NCBI RefSeq assembly: GCF_013041615.1
Contig: NZ_JABEPQ010000001.1
Span: 124,001-188,000, forward strand
DNA from: Knoellia koreensis
Lineage (GTDB): Bacteria; Actinomycetota; Actinomycetes; Actinomycetales; Dermatophilaceae
Direction: 5' to 3'
DNA length: 64,000 nt
Below are positions 42,595 to 51,190 of this stretch, piece after piece. Made by a program: the position numbers and the translations under genes. The notes beneath the pieces were generated by a model, which ran no database searches, was not told the origin of the DNA, and saw only the letters and a program-made list of their open reading frames with translations. Position 1 is the first letter of the stretch. Each line of letters opens with the position of its first letter.

Positions 42595-42639
42595 TGTCCA
42601 CCCGGATCCTGTTCTGCTGCAACAGAATCCGTGTGGACA
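42595..42639. repeat. Imperfect 19-bp inverted repeat
   Basis: TGTCCACCCGGATCCTGTT (42595-42613) matches the complement of 42621-42639 at 17 of 19 positions, across 7 nt. It lies between the broken TPR gene and the HNH gene; it could be a terminator or the trace of the insertion that placed the HNH gene. Confidence 0.65.
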
Positions 42640-42656
42640 AGGCCTTGCATCACTGT

Positions 42657-42672
42657 TCGAACAACTGTACGA
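42657..42672 (+). promoter_or_regulatory. SOS box (LexA site)
   Basis: TCGAACAACTGTACGA differs at one base from the actinobacterial SOS pattern TCGAAC-N4-GTTCGA and ends 7 nt before the ATG of the HNH gene. 13E12-type genes in mycobacteria are known LexA targets. Confidence 0.75.
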
Positions 42673-42679
42673 TGCGGGT

Positions 42680-44182
42680 ATGACAACAACCGCCCCGGGC
42701 CGCAGCGCCGTGCAGCAGGTGCAGGACCTGCTACGCGCCCTGGCCCGGGTGGACGGTGCCGGGATGGACGACGCAGCCCGGGTCGACCTGATCACCACGA
42801 TGGAGCAGCTCAAGGGCGCAGCAGCGGCGGCGCAGGCCAGAGTCACGGTCGCCTTCGCGGACTCCCAGCTCGCCGACACGGCGGACGAAACCCTGCGCGA
42901 ACGGGCGCAGGCCCGTCGGTCCGTGCACGCCCAGGTCGCACTCGCCCGCCGGGCCTCACCCTCCCTGGGTGACCGGTACGTCGGCGCCGCCCGCGCCCTC
43001 GTGGGCGAGATGCCCGCCACCATGACCCTGCTCACCGCAGGCACCATCGGCGAGGACGCCGCGGTCGAGCTCGTCACTGCCACCGCCGCCACGACCGTGG
43101 AGGTGCGCCGTGAAACCGACCGGCGCCTCGCCGGACCCGGCGGTCCCGCCGGGCAGGTCAGTCCACGCCGCCTTGGACAGCTCGGCCGTGCCGTGGTCGC
43201 CGAGCTCGACGCCGCCGGTGTCGTCGCCAGGAACGAGCGCGCCGTGGCGTCCCGTCGGGTCACCTGTCGGCCCGCCCCGGACGGAATGGCCTACCTCACC
43301 GTGCTCGGGCCGATGCACGAGACCGTCGGCGCCTTCGCCGCACTGAAGAAGCACGCCGCGACCGTCATGGCTGGCCGCGACCCCGCGGGCGAACTACCCC
43401 AGGGCAGGCACGACGGCGCCATCATGGCCGACACCGCCCTGCGCCAGCTGTCCGGCCGCCGTCTCGGTCAGGTGCAGCCCGTCGCGGTCCAGCTCGTCAT
43501 GACCGACCGCGCCCTGACCGGTATCGGCAACCCGGACCGGTCCGTCATGGAGCCTGCCCGCATGGTCGGCCACGGACCCGTGCCGGCCCCCACGGCCAGG
43601 TCCTGGCTCCGCAGCCACCAGCGTCGCTCGCCAGGGGAGACCGCCGAGCAGGCCCACGTGTGGGTCCGCCGCGCCTTCACCGAACCCTCAGGCCGCGACC
43701 TGGTTGCCATGGAGTCCAAAGCCGCCCTGTTCCCACCTGCCCTTGTGGATTACCTGGTCCTGCGTGACGACACCTGCGCCACGCCGTGGTGCGAAGCACC
43801 CATCGCCCACGCTGACCACATCACCCCCCGGCACGCCGGTGGCCGCTCCACCGCCGCCAACGGCCAAGGGCTGTGCGCCCACTGCAACCTGACCAAGGAA
43901 GCACCCGGCTGGCACCACGAGGTCACCGCCACCGGAGTCCATCACCCCAACGAGGGGCCCCACACGGTCCGGATCACCACACCCACAGGGCACACCTACG
44001 ACTCCACGGCACCGCCAGTCCTTGGCCGCCACTGGCAACCGCCGCTCCCAGACACGGATCGATGGCCCGGCTACGACCCAGACCTGTGCGACCCGGAGAC
44101 CGGCGCGCCTCTTGACATCGACTGGGCCGAGGTCGCCCGCATCCAGTACGACCTCTACGAACCGCACGGCACCGCGGCGTGA
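42680..44182 (+). CDS. DUF222/HNH endonuclease-domain protein (13E12 repeat family)
   Basis: 500 residues. The DUF222 part covers about residues 20-330 (RVDLITTMEQLKGAAAAAQA; RARSVHAQVALARRASPSLG-like segment), typical of the multicopy 13E12 family. The HNH domain is near residues 365-410: CATPWCEAPIAHADHITPRH, AGGRSTAANGQGLCAHCNLT with the H-H-N and CxxC zinc pairs. Such proteins are DNA-damage-inducible in mycobacteria; their biological job is unsettled. The SOS box sits just ahead of the start, and a truncated TPR gene lies on the other side. Confidence 0.9.
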   Translation: MTTTAPGRSAVQQVQDLLRALARVDGAGMDDAARVDLITTMEQLKGAAAAAQARVTVAFADSQLADTADETLRERAQARRSVHAQVALARRASPSLGDRYVGAARALVGEMPATMTLLTAGTIGEDAAVELVTATAATTVEVRRETDRRLAGPGGPAGQVSPRRLGQLGRAVVAELDAAGVVARNERAVASRRVTCRPAPDGMAYLTVLGPMHETVGAFAALKKHAATVMAGRDPAGELPQGRHDGAIMADTALRQLSGRRLGQVQPVAVQLVMTDRALTGIGNPDRSVMEPARMVGHGPVPAPTARSWLRSHQRRSPGETAEQAHVWVRRAFTEPSGRDLVAMESKAALFPPALVDYLVLRDDTCATPWCEAPIAHADHITPRHAGGRSTAANGQGLCAHCNLTKEAPGWHHEVTATGVHHPNEGPHTVRITTPTGHTYDSTAPPVLGRHWQPPLPDTDRWPGYDPDLCDPETGAPLDIDWAEVARIQYDLYEPHGTAA

Positions 44183-44186
44183 GGGC

Positions 44187-45020
44187 TCAGCCCGTGGCGA
44201 CGGGGCGGGTCGGGTCGGTGATCCAGTCGCTCCACGAGCCGACGTAGAGCCCCGCGTCGACGCCGGCTTCGTGCAGTGCGAGCACCTCGTGCGCGGCCGT
44301 GACGCCGGACCCGCAGTAGACCCCGACCCGCTGCCCTGCGCGAACTCCCATACGGGAGAACAGCTCTCGCAACTGATCGGCCGCCAAGAACCTGCCGTCG
44401 GCTCCGGCGTTGTCGGTCGTGGGTGCGTTGACCGCGCCGGGGATGTGGCCGGCCACGGGGTCGATCGGCTCGGTCTCGCCGCGGAACCGTTCCGGCGCGC
44501 GGGCGTCGAGGAGTATGCCGTCGCGAGCCACCTTCGCGGCCTCATCGGCGTCGAGGAGTGCACCCGCCGAGTCGTCGACCGCGGCCTCGAACGTCCCGTC
44601 ACCGGGCGGGGGCACCTCGGTCGTCACCGGTCCACCGGCCGCACGCCAGGCCGTGAGCCCGCCGTCGAGCACCCGGACATCCGCCAGCCCGAAGTGGCGC
44701 AGCACCCACCAGGCGCGTGCCGCGGCATACGACGGTCCCTGGTCGTAGACCACGACGCGTGAGCCGGCGTCGACGCCGCACCGCCGCATCGCCTCCTGCA
44801 CGGCGTGGGCCGTGGGCAGCGGGTGCCGACCGCCCGGCCCGGGCGGTCCGGCGAGCTCGGCGTCGAGGTCGACGTGGTGGGCCCCGGGCAGGTGCCCGGC
44901 CGTGTAGAGGTCGCGCCCCGGGGGCCCGGCGGCGCTGGTGAGGTTCCACTGGACGTCGACGACGACGAGGCCGTCGAGCCCCTCCGCGACGAGGTCCTCA
45001 GCACTGACGAGCGCGCTCAT
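44187..45020 (-). CDS. sseA: Sulfurtransferase (tandem rhodanese domains)
   Basis: 277 residues with two rhodanese folds: residues 5-120 inactive (VVDVQWNLTSAAGPPGRDLY; GHLPGAHHVDLDAELAG; VVVYDQGPSYAAARAWWVLR lacks a Cys) and residues 150-275 active (ILLDARAPERFRGETEPIDP; GHIPGAVNAPTTDN; VGVYCGSGVTAAHEVLALHE with the catalytic Cys in CGSGVTA). It transfers sulfane sulfur to cyanide or thiols; CGSGVTA is the mercaptopyruvate-type loop. The symbol is by analogy. Divergent from the hydrolase gene. Confidence 0.88.
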   Translation of the reverse strand: MSALVSAEDLVAEGLDGLVVVDVQWNLTSAAGPPGRDLYTAGHLPGAHHVDLDAELAGPPGPGGRHPLPTAHAVQEAMRRCGVDAGSRVVVYDQGPSYAAARAWWVLRHFGLADVRVLDGGLTAWRAAGGPVTTEVPPPGDGTFEAAVDDSAGALLDADEAAKVARDGILLDARAPERFRGETEPIDPVAGHIPGAVNAPTTDNAGADGRFLAADQLRELFSRMGVRAGQRVGVYCGSGVTAAHEVLALHEAGVDAGLYVGSWSDWITDPTRPVATG

Positions 45021-45065
45021 GCGCCACAGTCAACACCCACGCAGCCCCGACGTAGCGTGGTCCTC

Positions 45066-45779
45066 GTGAGCACCGCCCGGCTCGTCCTCGTCCACGGCAC
45101 GCGGCTGAGCCACACCCAGTGGGCGCCCTACAACGGGCTCTTCCCGCACTTCGAGGTCGTCACGCCCGACCTGCCCGGCCACGGTGCCCGGACCGGCGAG
45201 CGGTTCACGACGGACGCCGCGGTCGAGGCCATCGCGGACGCGGTCGACGGCGGCGACGAGGCCCTGCCCACGGTCGTCGCCGGTCACTCGCTCGGTGGCT
45301 ACATGGCGATGGCGTATGCCGCCCAGCACCCCGATCGCCTCGCCGGTCTCGTGACGATCGGGGCGGCCGCCGTCCCCGCCGGCCCCGGCGCCGCGGCATA
45401 CCGGCTCCTCGGCCGTGCCCTCGAGCGCTCCGGCGACGAGCGCGCCGGCGCCTTCGCCAACCGCGTCATCGCGCGCCTCACCTCCGAGCAGACCCTCGCC
45501 CTGGTCACCGCGGGCGGCACCACCTACGCGGCGACCCGCGACGCGTGGGCGGCGGTCATGGCGGGCGGTCGGCCCGAGCTGCTCGCGCGGGTGCGCTGCC
45601 CCGTGCTCGTCGTGGGTGGGCAACTCGACCAGCTGGCGATCCAGAGCAGGAGGTATGCCGCGGCGGCACCTCGCGGACGCCGCGTCATCGTGCCGCGCGC
45701 GACCCACTTCCTGCCGCTCACCCATGTCGACGTGGTGGCGCGGATCCTGCGCGACTTCGTCGACGAGGTGGTGCCCTGA
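45066..45779 (+). CDS. Alpha/beta-fold hydrolase
   Basis: 237 residues from GTG. LVLVHGTRLSHTQWAPYNGL gives the oxyanion loop, TVVAGHSLGGYMAMAYAAQH the nucleophile elbow (Ser in GHSLGG near residue 79), CPVLVVGGQLDQLAIQSRRY the acid (Asp), and VPRATHFLPLTHVDVVARIL the catalytic His near the end. A small soluble esterase or peroxidase-type hydrolase; substrate unknown. 15 bp upstream of dusB. Confidence 0.88.
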   Translation: MSTARLVLVHGTRLSHTQWAPYNGLFPHFEVVTPDLPGHGARTGERFTTDAAVEAIADAVDGGDEALPTVVAGHSLGGYMAMAYAAQHPDRLAGLVTIGAAAVPAGPGAAAYRLLGRALERSGDERAGAFANRVIARLTSEQTLALVTAGGTTYAATRDAWAAVMAGGRPELLARVRCPVLVVGGQLDQLAIQSRRYAAAAPRGRRVIVPRATHFLPLTHVDVVARILRDFVDEVVP

Positions 45780-45794
45780 GATACTGGCCGCGCC

Positions 45795-47006
45795 ATGACG
45801 ACGACCGCCCCCGCCCGCGCCGCCCCGGTGCTGCCGCCGCTGCAGATCGGGCGGCACACGATCGAGTCGCCGGTGGTGCTGGCGCCGATGGCGGGCATCA
45901 CCAACCGGGCGTTCCGCAAGCTGTGCCGCGAGTACGGCACCGAGGGGCTCGCGGCCGGTGGCGCCAGCGGCGCGACCTCGCTCTATGTGAGCGAGATGAT
46001 CACGTCGCGTGCGCTCGTCGAGCGCACGCCGGAGTCGATGCGGCTCATCGAGCACGACCCGCAGGAGAACCCGCGTTCGATCCAGCTCTACGGTGTCGAC
46101 CCCGCCACCGTCGCCGCTGCTGTGCGGATGCTCGTCACGGAGGACCGCGCCGACCACATCGACCTCAACTTCGGCTGCCCCGTCCCCAAGGTGACGCGCA
46201 AGGGTGGCGGGGCGGCGCTGCCGTGGAAACGTGACCTCTTCGAGGCGATCGTCACGGGCGCCGTCCGCGAGGCGAGCCCGTATGCCGTGCCCGTCACCGT
46301 GAAGATGCGCGTCGGGATCGACGCGGACCACGTGACGTACCTCGAGGCAGGACTCATCGCCGAGCGCGCGGGCGTCGCGGCCGTCGCGTTGCACGGCCGC
46401 ACCGCCTCGCAGGCCTACTCCGGCCAGGCGGACTGGACCGCGATCGCCCGCCTCAAGGAGACGGTGCGCACGATCCCCGTGCTCGGTAACGGCGACATCT
46501 GGTCGGCCGAGGACGCGGTGCGGATGGTCCACGAGACCGGCTGCGACGGCGTGGTCGTGGGGCGCGGGTGCCTTGGCCGGCCGTGGCTGTTCACCGACCT
46601 GGCAGCGGCCTTCGCCGGCAGCCAGGTGCGAGTGCGCCCGACCCTCGGCGAGGTGACCGCCACGCTGCGCCGCCACGCGGCATACCTCGTCGACTTCTAT
46701 GGTGACGAGTTCAAGGCCTGCCGCGACATCCGCAAGCACATCGCTTGGTACCTCAAGGGTTTTCCCGCCGGGTCGACGGTGCGCAACCAGCTCGCCCTGG
46801 TCGACTCGCTCGAGGCCCTCGACGCGCTGATCGCGACGATGGACCCGGCCGCACCCTGGCCCGGCGACGCCGCCGAGGGGCAGCGCGGCCGGGCCGGGTC
46901 ACCGCGGGTCGTGGCGCTTCCGGACGGCTGGCTGCGCAGCCGCGAGCTCAGCGACGAGCACCGGCGCGCGGTCGCCGAGGCCGAGCTGTCGGTCAGCGGC
47001 GGCTGA
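45795..47006 (+). CDS. dusB: tRNA-dihydrouridine synthase B
   Basis: 403 residues. Reduces uridines in the tRNA D-loop with FMN and NADPH. IESPVVLAPMAGITNRAFRK is the FMN-binding start of the TIM barrel, IDLNFGCPVPKVTRKGGGAA the active-site loop with catalytic Cys, VTVKMRVGID, VALHGRTASQAYSGQADWTA and PVLGNGDIWSAEDAVRMVHE with GVVVGRGCLGRPWLFTDL complete the barrel, and the C-terminal helical domain binds tRNA. A small extra loop (TEGLAAGGASGATS) at about residue 50 is unusual for the family. Confidence 0.95.
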   Translation: MTTTAPARAAPVLPPLQIGRHTIESPVVLAPMAGITNRAFRKLCREYGTEGLAAGGASGATSLYVSEMITSRALVERTPESMRLIEHDPQENPRSIQLYGVDPATVAAAVRMLVTEDRADHIDLNFGCPVPKVTRKGGGAALPWKRDLFEAIVTGAVREASPYAVPVTVKMRVGIDADHVTYLEAGLIAERAGVAAVALHGRTASQAYSGQADWTAIARLKETVRTIPVLGNGDIWSAEDAVRMVHETGCDGVVVGRGCLGRPWLFTDLAAAFAGSQVRVRPTLGEVTATLRRHAAYLVDFYGDEFKACRDIRKHIAWYLKGFPAGSTVRNQLALVDSLEALDALIATMDPAAPWPGDAAEGQRGRAGSPRVVALPDGWLRSRELSDEHRRAVAEAELSVSGG

Positions 47007-47027
47007 GCACCGGCAGTCCTGCGGGGT

Positions 47028-47579
47028 TCAGCTGGCGCCGCCGTGCGACAGCGACTCGAGCAATGCGTTGTTGAACGCGGGGATGTCATCGGGCTTGCGG
47101 CTGGTGATCAGGTTGCCGTCCTGGACGACCTCCTGGTCGACCCACTCGGCACCGGCGTTGCGCAGGTCCGTCTGCAGGCTCGGCCACGATGTCAGGGTCT
47201 TGCCCTGGACGACGTCTGCCTCGATGAGGGTCCATGGGGCGTGGCAGATGGCCGCCACGGTCTTGCCGGAGGCGAGGAAGTCGCGTACGAACGCCACGGC
47301 GTCCTCGTCGGTGCGCAGGGCATCGGGGTTGGCCACGCCACCGGGCAGGACGAGGGCGTCGTAGTCGTCGACCTTGGCGTCCTTGATCGCCTTGTCGACC
47401 TTGCGCTTCTCCGCCTTGTCCAGGTGGTCGAAGGTCTGCACCTCACCGGTCTGCACGCTGAGCAGCTCGGGGGTGGCTCCGGCCTGTTCAACAGCCGCCC
47501 ACGGCTCGGTCAGCTCGACCCGCTCGATGCCCTCGTTGGCCACGAGGAACGCCACCTTCTTCTGGTTCAGATCGCTCAT
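47028..47579 (-). CDS. DJ-1/PfpI-family protein (type 1 glutamine amidotransferase-like)
   Basis: 183 residues. VAFLVANEGIERVELTEPWA carries the conserved Glu, DDYDALVLPGGVANPDALRT the flavodoxin-like loop and ASGKTVAAICHAPWTLIEAD the nucleophile elbow with catalytic Cys-His (ICHAPW). C-terminal LITSRKPDDIPAFNNALLES matches PfpI/YhbO proteins (deglycase or stress proteases by annotation). Convergent with dusB, divergent direction from nothing else nearby. Confidence 0.88.
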   Translation of the reverse strand: MSDLNQKKVAFLVANEGIERVELTEPWAAVEQAGATPELLSVQTGEVQTFDHLDKAEKRKVDKAIKDAKVDDYDALVLPGGVANPDALRTDEDAVAFVRDFLASGKTVAAICHAPWTLIEADVVQGKTLTSWPSLQTDLRNAGAEWVDQEVVQDGNLITSRKPDDIPAFNNALLESLSHGGAS

Positions 47580-47679
47580 GCTTCAACCCTGCGAAAGGCT
47601 GCTCGCACTCGCAATCCGAGCACGGTGTCGTCCTGCGCACCGGACGTCGAGGACGTGGTTGACCAGGCTGGCGCGGGGC

Positions 47680-49095
47680 TCATCCGGCTGACAGCGCCTC
47701 GCTGAGCCGTCGCACCGCCTCGGGGGCTCGCCGGGTCGTGATGTGCCGGAACCCCAGCGCCAGACCCTGCACCGGCTCCTGCTGGACGTACCGCGGCGAC
47801 AGCGGCTCGACTCCGACGCCGCGCCGGGCCGCTGCCGCCACCACCTCCACGTCCGAACGCGACTGGTCCACCAGCCGGGTGCAGACGTGCAGCCCCGCGA
47901 CGGAAGGGAGCACCTCCAGGGTCCCCGCGGCATACCTCTCCACCGCGGTGAGTAACGCCTCGCGACGTTCGCCATAGATCTTGGTGGCCTTGCGGGTGTG
48001 GGCGGCGAGCAGGCCCTCGGACATGAACCGCTCCATGGCGCCCTGGGTGACCGCGTCGCCCTGCCAGTCGGTGAGCAGCTTGGCCTCGCGCAGCGCCGGC
48101 TGCAGCGACTGGGGCGCGACGAGGTAGCCGATCCGCAGCATCGGCATCAGCACCTTGGAGAACGACCCGACGTAGACGACCCGGCCGTCACGGTCGAAGC
48201 TCTGCAGCGGCGCGAGCGGGCGTCCGTCGAACCGGAACTCGCTGTCGTAGTCGTCTTCCACGATGACGGCGTCGTGACGAGCAGCCCACTCCAGCAACGC
48301 AGTTCGTCGCCGAAGCGACATGACGGCGCCGGTGGGGAACTGGTGCGAAGGCGTGACATAGACGAGCCGGGCGCCGCGGGGGATGGCGTCGACGACGATG
48401 CCCTCGTCGTCGACGGGCACCCCTGCGACCTTGGCGCCGTGCGAGGCGAACAGTCGCACGGCGGCGGTGTATCCGGGGTCCTCGACCGCCGCCACGTCGC
48501 CGGGGGAGAGCATCACCCGGGCGACCACGTCGAGGCCCTGTTGCGCCCCGTTGGTGAGGAGCACGTCGTCACCGCTGGCGACCACCGAGCGTGACACCCC
48601 GAGGTGGCGGGCGATCTGCGCCTGCAGGCCCGGGTGCCCCTTGCCGTCGTAGGCAGGCTCGGCCTGCAGGGACGGGCGCAGGGTCGCCGACACCAGACGC
48701 CGCCACACCGGCAGCGGGAAGAGGGCGGTGTCCGGGCCGCCGACGGACAGGTCGAGCTCGAGCGGCGGCGAGTCCGGCACCGGCGCGGGCAACGACTGCC
48801 AGATGGGGCGCGGGCGCACGTCACCGCCGGGAGCGGTGCGCGGCCGGGCCGGCCGCACGTCCGCGCTGACGAAGGTGCCGGCGCCCACGCGCGACTCCAG
48901 GTAGCCCTCGGCGACGAGCCGGTCGTATGCCGTCGCGACGGTGCCGCGCGCGACGCCCAGTTCGCTGGCGAAGGCACGGGTCGGGGGCAGCCGTTCACCG
49001 GCGGGCAGCCGGCCGCTGGCGATGCCCTCGAGCAGGTGCTGGTAGATCTGGGTGGCCCGGTCGCCGGGACCGTCGAACCGCAGCAGCAGGTCCAT
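47680..49095 (-). CDS. MocR/PdxR-type regulator (GntR HTH plus aminotransferase domain)
   Basis: 471 residues. GntR winged helix at 1-70 (RATQIYQHLLEGIASGRLPA; LPPTRAFASELGVARGTVAT; DRLVAEGYLESRVGAGTFV), then a fold-type I aminotransferase domain: VASGDDVLLTNGAQQGLDVV, VAAVEDPGYTAAVRLFASHG, VIVEDDYDSEFRFDGRPLAP and VVYVGSFSKVLMPMLRIGYL with the PLP Lys in SFSK. MocR proteins sense PLP or amino acids; the divergent neighbour is an amino-acid permease, its likely target along with itself. Confidence 0.92.
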   Translation of the reverse strand: MDLLLRFDGPGDRATQIYQHLLEGIASGRLPAGERLPPTRAFASELGVARGTVATAYDRLVAEGYLESRVGAGTFVSADVRPARPRTAPGGDVRPRPIWQSLPAPVPDSPPLELDLSVGGPDTALFPLPVWRRLVSATLRPSLQAEPAYDGKGHPGLQAQIARHLGVSRSVVASGDDVLLTNGAQQGLDVVARVMLSPGDVAAVEDPGYTAAVRLFASHGAKVAGVPVDDEGIVVDAIPRGARLVYVTPSHQFPTGAVMSLRRRTALLEWAARHDAVIVEDDYDSEFRFDGRPLAPLQSFDRDGRVVYVGSFSKVLMPMLRIGYLVAPQSLQPALREAKLLTDWQGDAVTQGAMERFMSEGLLAAHTRKATKIYGERREALLTAVERYAAGTLEVLPSVAGLHVCTRLVDQSRSDVEVVAAAARRGVGVEPLSPRYVQQEPVQGLALGFRHITTRRAPEAVRRLSEALSAG

Positions 49096-49108
49096 GCGCC
49101 CACCCTAG

Positions 49109-49160
49109 ATTGGCCCAATCAGCTTGCCCAGCACTGGCCCTTCTGCCCAGTCCAATGGGC
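49109..49160. promoter_or_regulatory. Candidate MocR operator region
   Basis: The 80-bp gap between the divergent MocR and permease genes holds ATTGGCCCAAT (49109-49119, palindromic), ACTGGCCC and CCAATGGG (ending about 49159), similar half-sites spaced as expected for a regulator that binds repeated motifs. Confidence 0.55.
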
Positions 49161-49175
49161 CCGCAGGCTGGAGCC

Positions 49176-50546
49176 ATGACCCAGGACAGCGACACCGCCT
49201 GCGCCACCGAGATGCTCACCCGCGACCGGAGGAGCAGCCAGGCCAGCGACTCCACCGACCCCGCGCCCGGCGCTGCGCCGACCGGCTCGCTCACCATCCC
49301 GCAGGGGAGCGCGCTGGCGATCAGCGCCGTCCTCGGGACGGGCGTCATCACCCTGCCCGCCATCGCCGCCGGGATCGCCGGGCCGGCGTCGCTGGTGGCC
49401 TGGCTGGCGCTCGTGCTGCTCTCGGTCCCGCTCGCCAGCACGTTCGCGGCGATGGGGGCGCGGTTCCCGGACGGTGGCGGCGTCTCGACCTACGTGGGGC
49501 GGGCGTTCGGTCGGCGCGCCTCGGCCGCCGTGGGGTGGTGCTTCTTCTTCGCGGTGCCGGTGGGCGCCCCGCCGGCGTCGCTCATGGCCGGCGGCTACGT
49601 CGCCGACGTCGTGGGTGGCGGTCACCGGACCGCTGTCGCGGTGGCGGTGTGCCTGATCCTCGGTGTCGCCCTCCTCAACGCGGCCGGGCTGCGGCTGTCG
49701 GGGCGGGTGCAGCTGGTCATGACCGGCACGCTGGCCGCGCTCATGGTGGTCACGGTGGTCACCGCGCTGCCGCACGCCCGGCTCGGCAACCTCACGCCGT
49801 TCGCGCCGCACGGCTGGTCGGCGGTGGGGCCGGCCGCGGCGCTGCTCGTCTGGGGCTTCGCCGGGTGGGAGGCCGTGGCCTCGCTCGCCGGTGACTACCG
49901 CCGGCCCGGTCGCGACGTGCCGCGGGCGACCGGTGTCGCCCTCGTGGTGGTCGGTGTCCTCTACCTGGCGCTCGCCGCCACAAGCCTGCTCGTGCTCGGT
50001 GCCGCGACGGGCGACAGCCAGGCACCGCTGTCCGACCTGCTCGCCGCCGGCGTGGGTGGGCAGGTGCGCGCCGTCACCGCAGCCGTGGCGGTGCTGCTCA
50101 CCTTCGGCGCGATGAACGCCTACTACGCCGGTGGCTCCCGGCTGGGTGCCTCGCTCGCACGGGAAGGTGCGCTCCCGGCATACCTGGCACGGGGGAGCGG
50201 ACCGGGGGAGGTGCCGCGTCGCGCCCTGGCGCTCATCGCCGTGGAGTCGCTTGCGGGGCTGGTGGTCAGTGAGGTGCTGGGGCTTGGCTTCACGCCGCTG
50301 ATGCTCCTGGCGACGGGCTGCTTCACCCTCGTCTACGTCCTCGGCACGGGGGCGGCGGTGCGGCTGCTGCCGCGCGGCACCCGGGTCTGGTGGACCGCAC
50401 TCGTCGCGCTCGCCTCGGTGCTCGTCCTGCTCGTCATGAACGGCTGGCACGTGCTGTGGGCGCTCGGGGTCGCTGTCGCGGCGGTGGGCTACGTTTCGTA
50501 CCGTGAGCGCGCGAGGGCAGGTCGGAACGCCCGGCGGGACACCTGA
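49176..50546 (+). CDS. APC-family amino-acid permease
   Basis: 456 residues with about twelve membrane helices after a 40-residue polar N-terminus. The first helix motif SLTIPQGSALAISAVLGTGV followed by ITLPAIAAGIAGP is the APC substrate-site GTG(V/I) pattern; later GVSTYVGRAFGRRASAAVGW, LLVWGFAGWEAVASLAGDYR with RRPGRDVPRATGVAL are family features of YjeH-like/putrescine or neutral amino-acid exporters and permeases. Divergent from the MocR regulator. Direction of transport is unknown. Confidence 0.88.
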   Translation: MTQDSDTACATEMLTRDRRSSQASDSTDPAPGAAPTGSLTIPQGSALAISAVLGTGVITLPAIAAGIAGPASLVAWLALVLLSVPLASTFAAMGARFPDGGGVSTYVGRAFGRRASAAVGWCFFFAVPVGAPPASLMAGGYVADVVGGGHRTAVAVAVCLILGVALLNAAGLRLSGRVQLVMTGTLAALMVVTVVTALPHARLGNLTPFAPHGWSAVGPAAALLVWGFAGWEAVASLAGDYRRPGRDVPRATGVALVVVGVLYLALAATSLLVLGAATGDSQAPLSDLLAAGVGGQVRAVTAAVAVLLTFGAMNAYYAGGSRLGASLAREGALPAYLARGSGPGEVPRRALALIAVESLAGLVVSEVLGLGFTPLMLLATGCFTLVYVLGTGAAVRLLPRGTRVWWTALVALASVLVLLVMNGWHVLWALGVAVAAVGYVSYRERARAGRNARRDT

Positions 50547-51180
50547 GCGGCCGGCGCTGTTCTTCGCCGGTCCCGAGGAGTTCCGCGCCTGGCTCGAGGC
50601 CAACCATGACACCGAGACCGAGCTGTGGATGGGCCTGCGCAAGAAGCACGTCGCCGACCGCGGTCTCACCTGGGAGCAGGCCGTCCGTGAGGCCCTGTGC
50701 TTCGGCTGGATCGACTCGGTTGCGCAACGCATCGACGACGATGCGGTCCGCCAGCGCTGGACGCCGCGCAAGCCGGGCAGCAACTGGTCGACGATCAACA
50801 TCAAGGCGGTCGAGGAGCTCACCGCGGCCGGGCGCATGCACCCCGCCGGGCTCGCCGCGTTCGCGTTGCGACGCGAGGACCGTTCGGGTGTCTACGCCTA
50901 CGAGAACCGCGACCGCGAGCTGCCGCCGCAGTATGCCGCGGTGCTGGCTGCCGATGCCGCGGCCAGTGCGTTCTGGGCGGAGGCGACACCGAGCTACCGC
51001 AAGCTTGCGACCAACTGGGTGCTGACCGCCAAGCAGGAGGTCACCCGCGAGAAACGGCTCGCCCAGCTGGTTGCGGACAGCGCCGCCGGTCGGCTGATCC
51101 CGTCGCAGCGCTACGGGGACCAGCCCAAGTGGGTCGAGCGCGCTGCCGCCGCTGCCCGAGCGGCCGGGACGACGGCCTAG
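50503..51180 (+). CDS. YdeI/OmpD-associated-family protein
   Basis: 225 residues from a GTG overlapping the permease end by 44 nt. FAGPEEFRAWLEANHDTETE LWMG-type N-part, then GLTWEQAVREALCFGWIDSV and WTPRKPGSNWSTINIKAVEE LT are the recurring blocks of this family, which some annotate as bacteriocin-protection. The C-terminus ends KQEVTREKRLAQLVADSAAG with basic residues. Molecular function is not established. Start could lie a few codons further in. Confidence 0.8.
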   Translation: MSARGQVGTPGGTPERPALFFAGPEEFRAWLEANHDTETELWMGLRKKHVADRGLTWEQAVREALCFGWIDSVAQRIDDDAVRQRWTPRKPGSNWSTINIKAVEELTAAGRMHPAGLAAFALRREDRSGVYAYENRDRELPPQYAAVLAADAAASAFWAEATPSYRKLATNWVLTAKQEVTREKRLAQLVADSAAGRLIPSQRYGDQPKWVERAAAAARAAGTTA

Positions 51181-51190
51181 GCTCGGCTGC

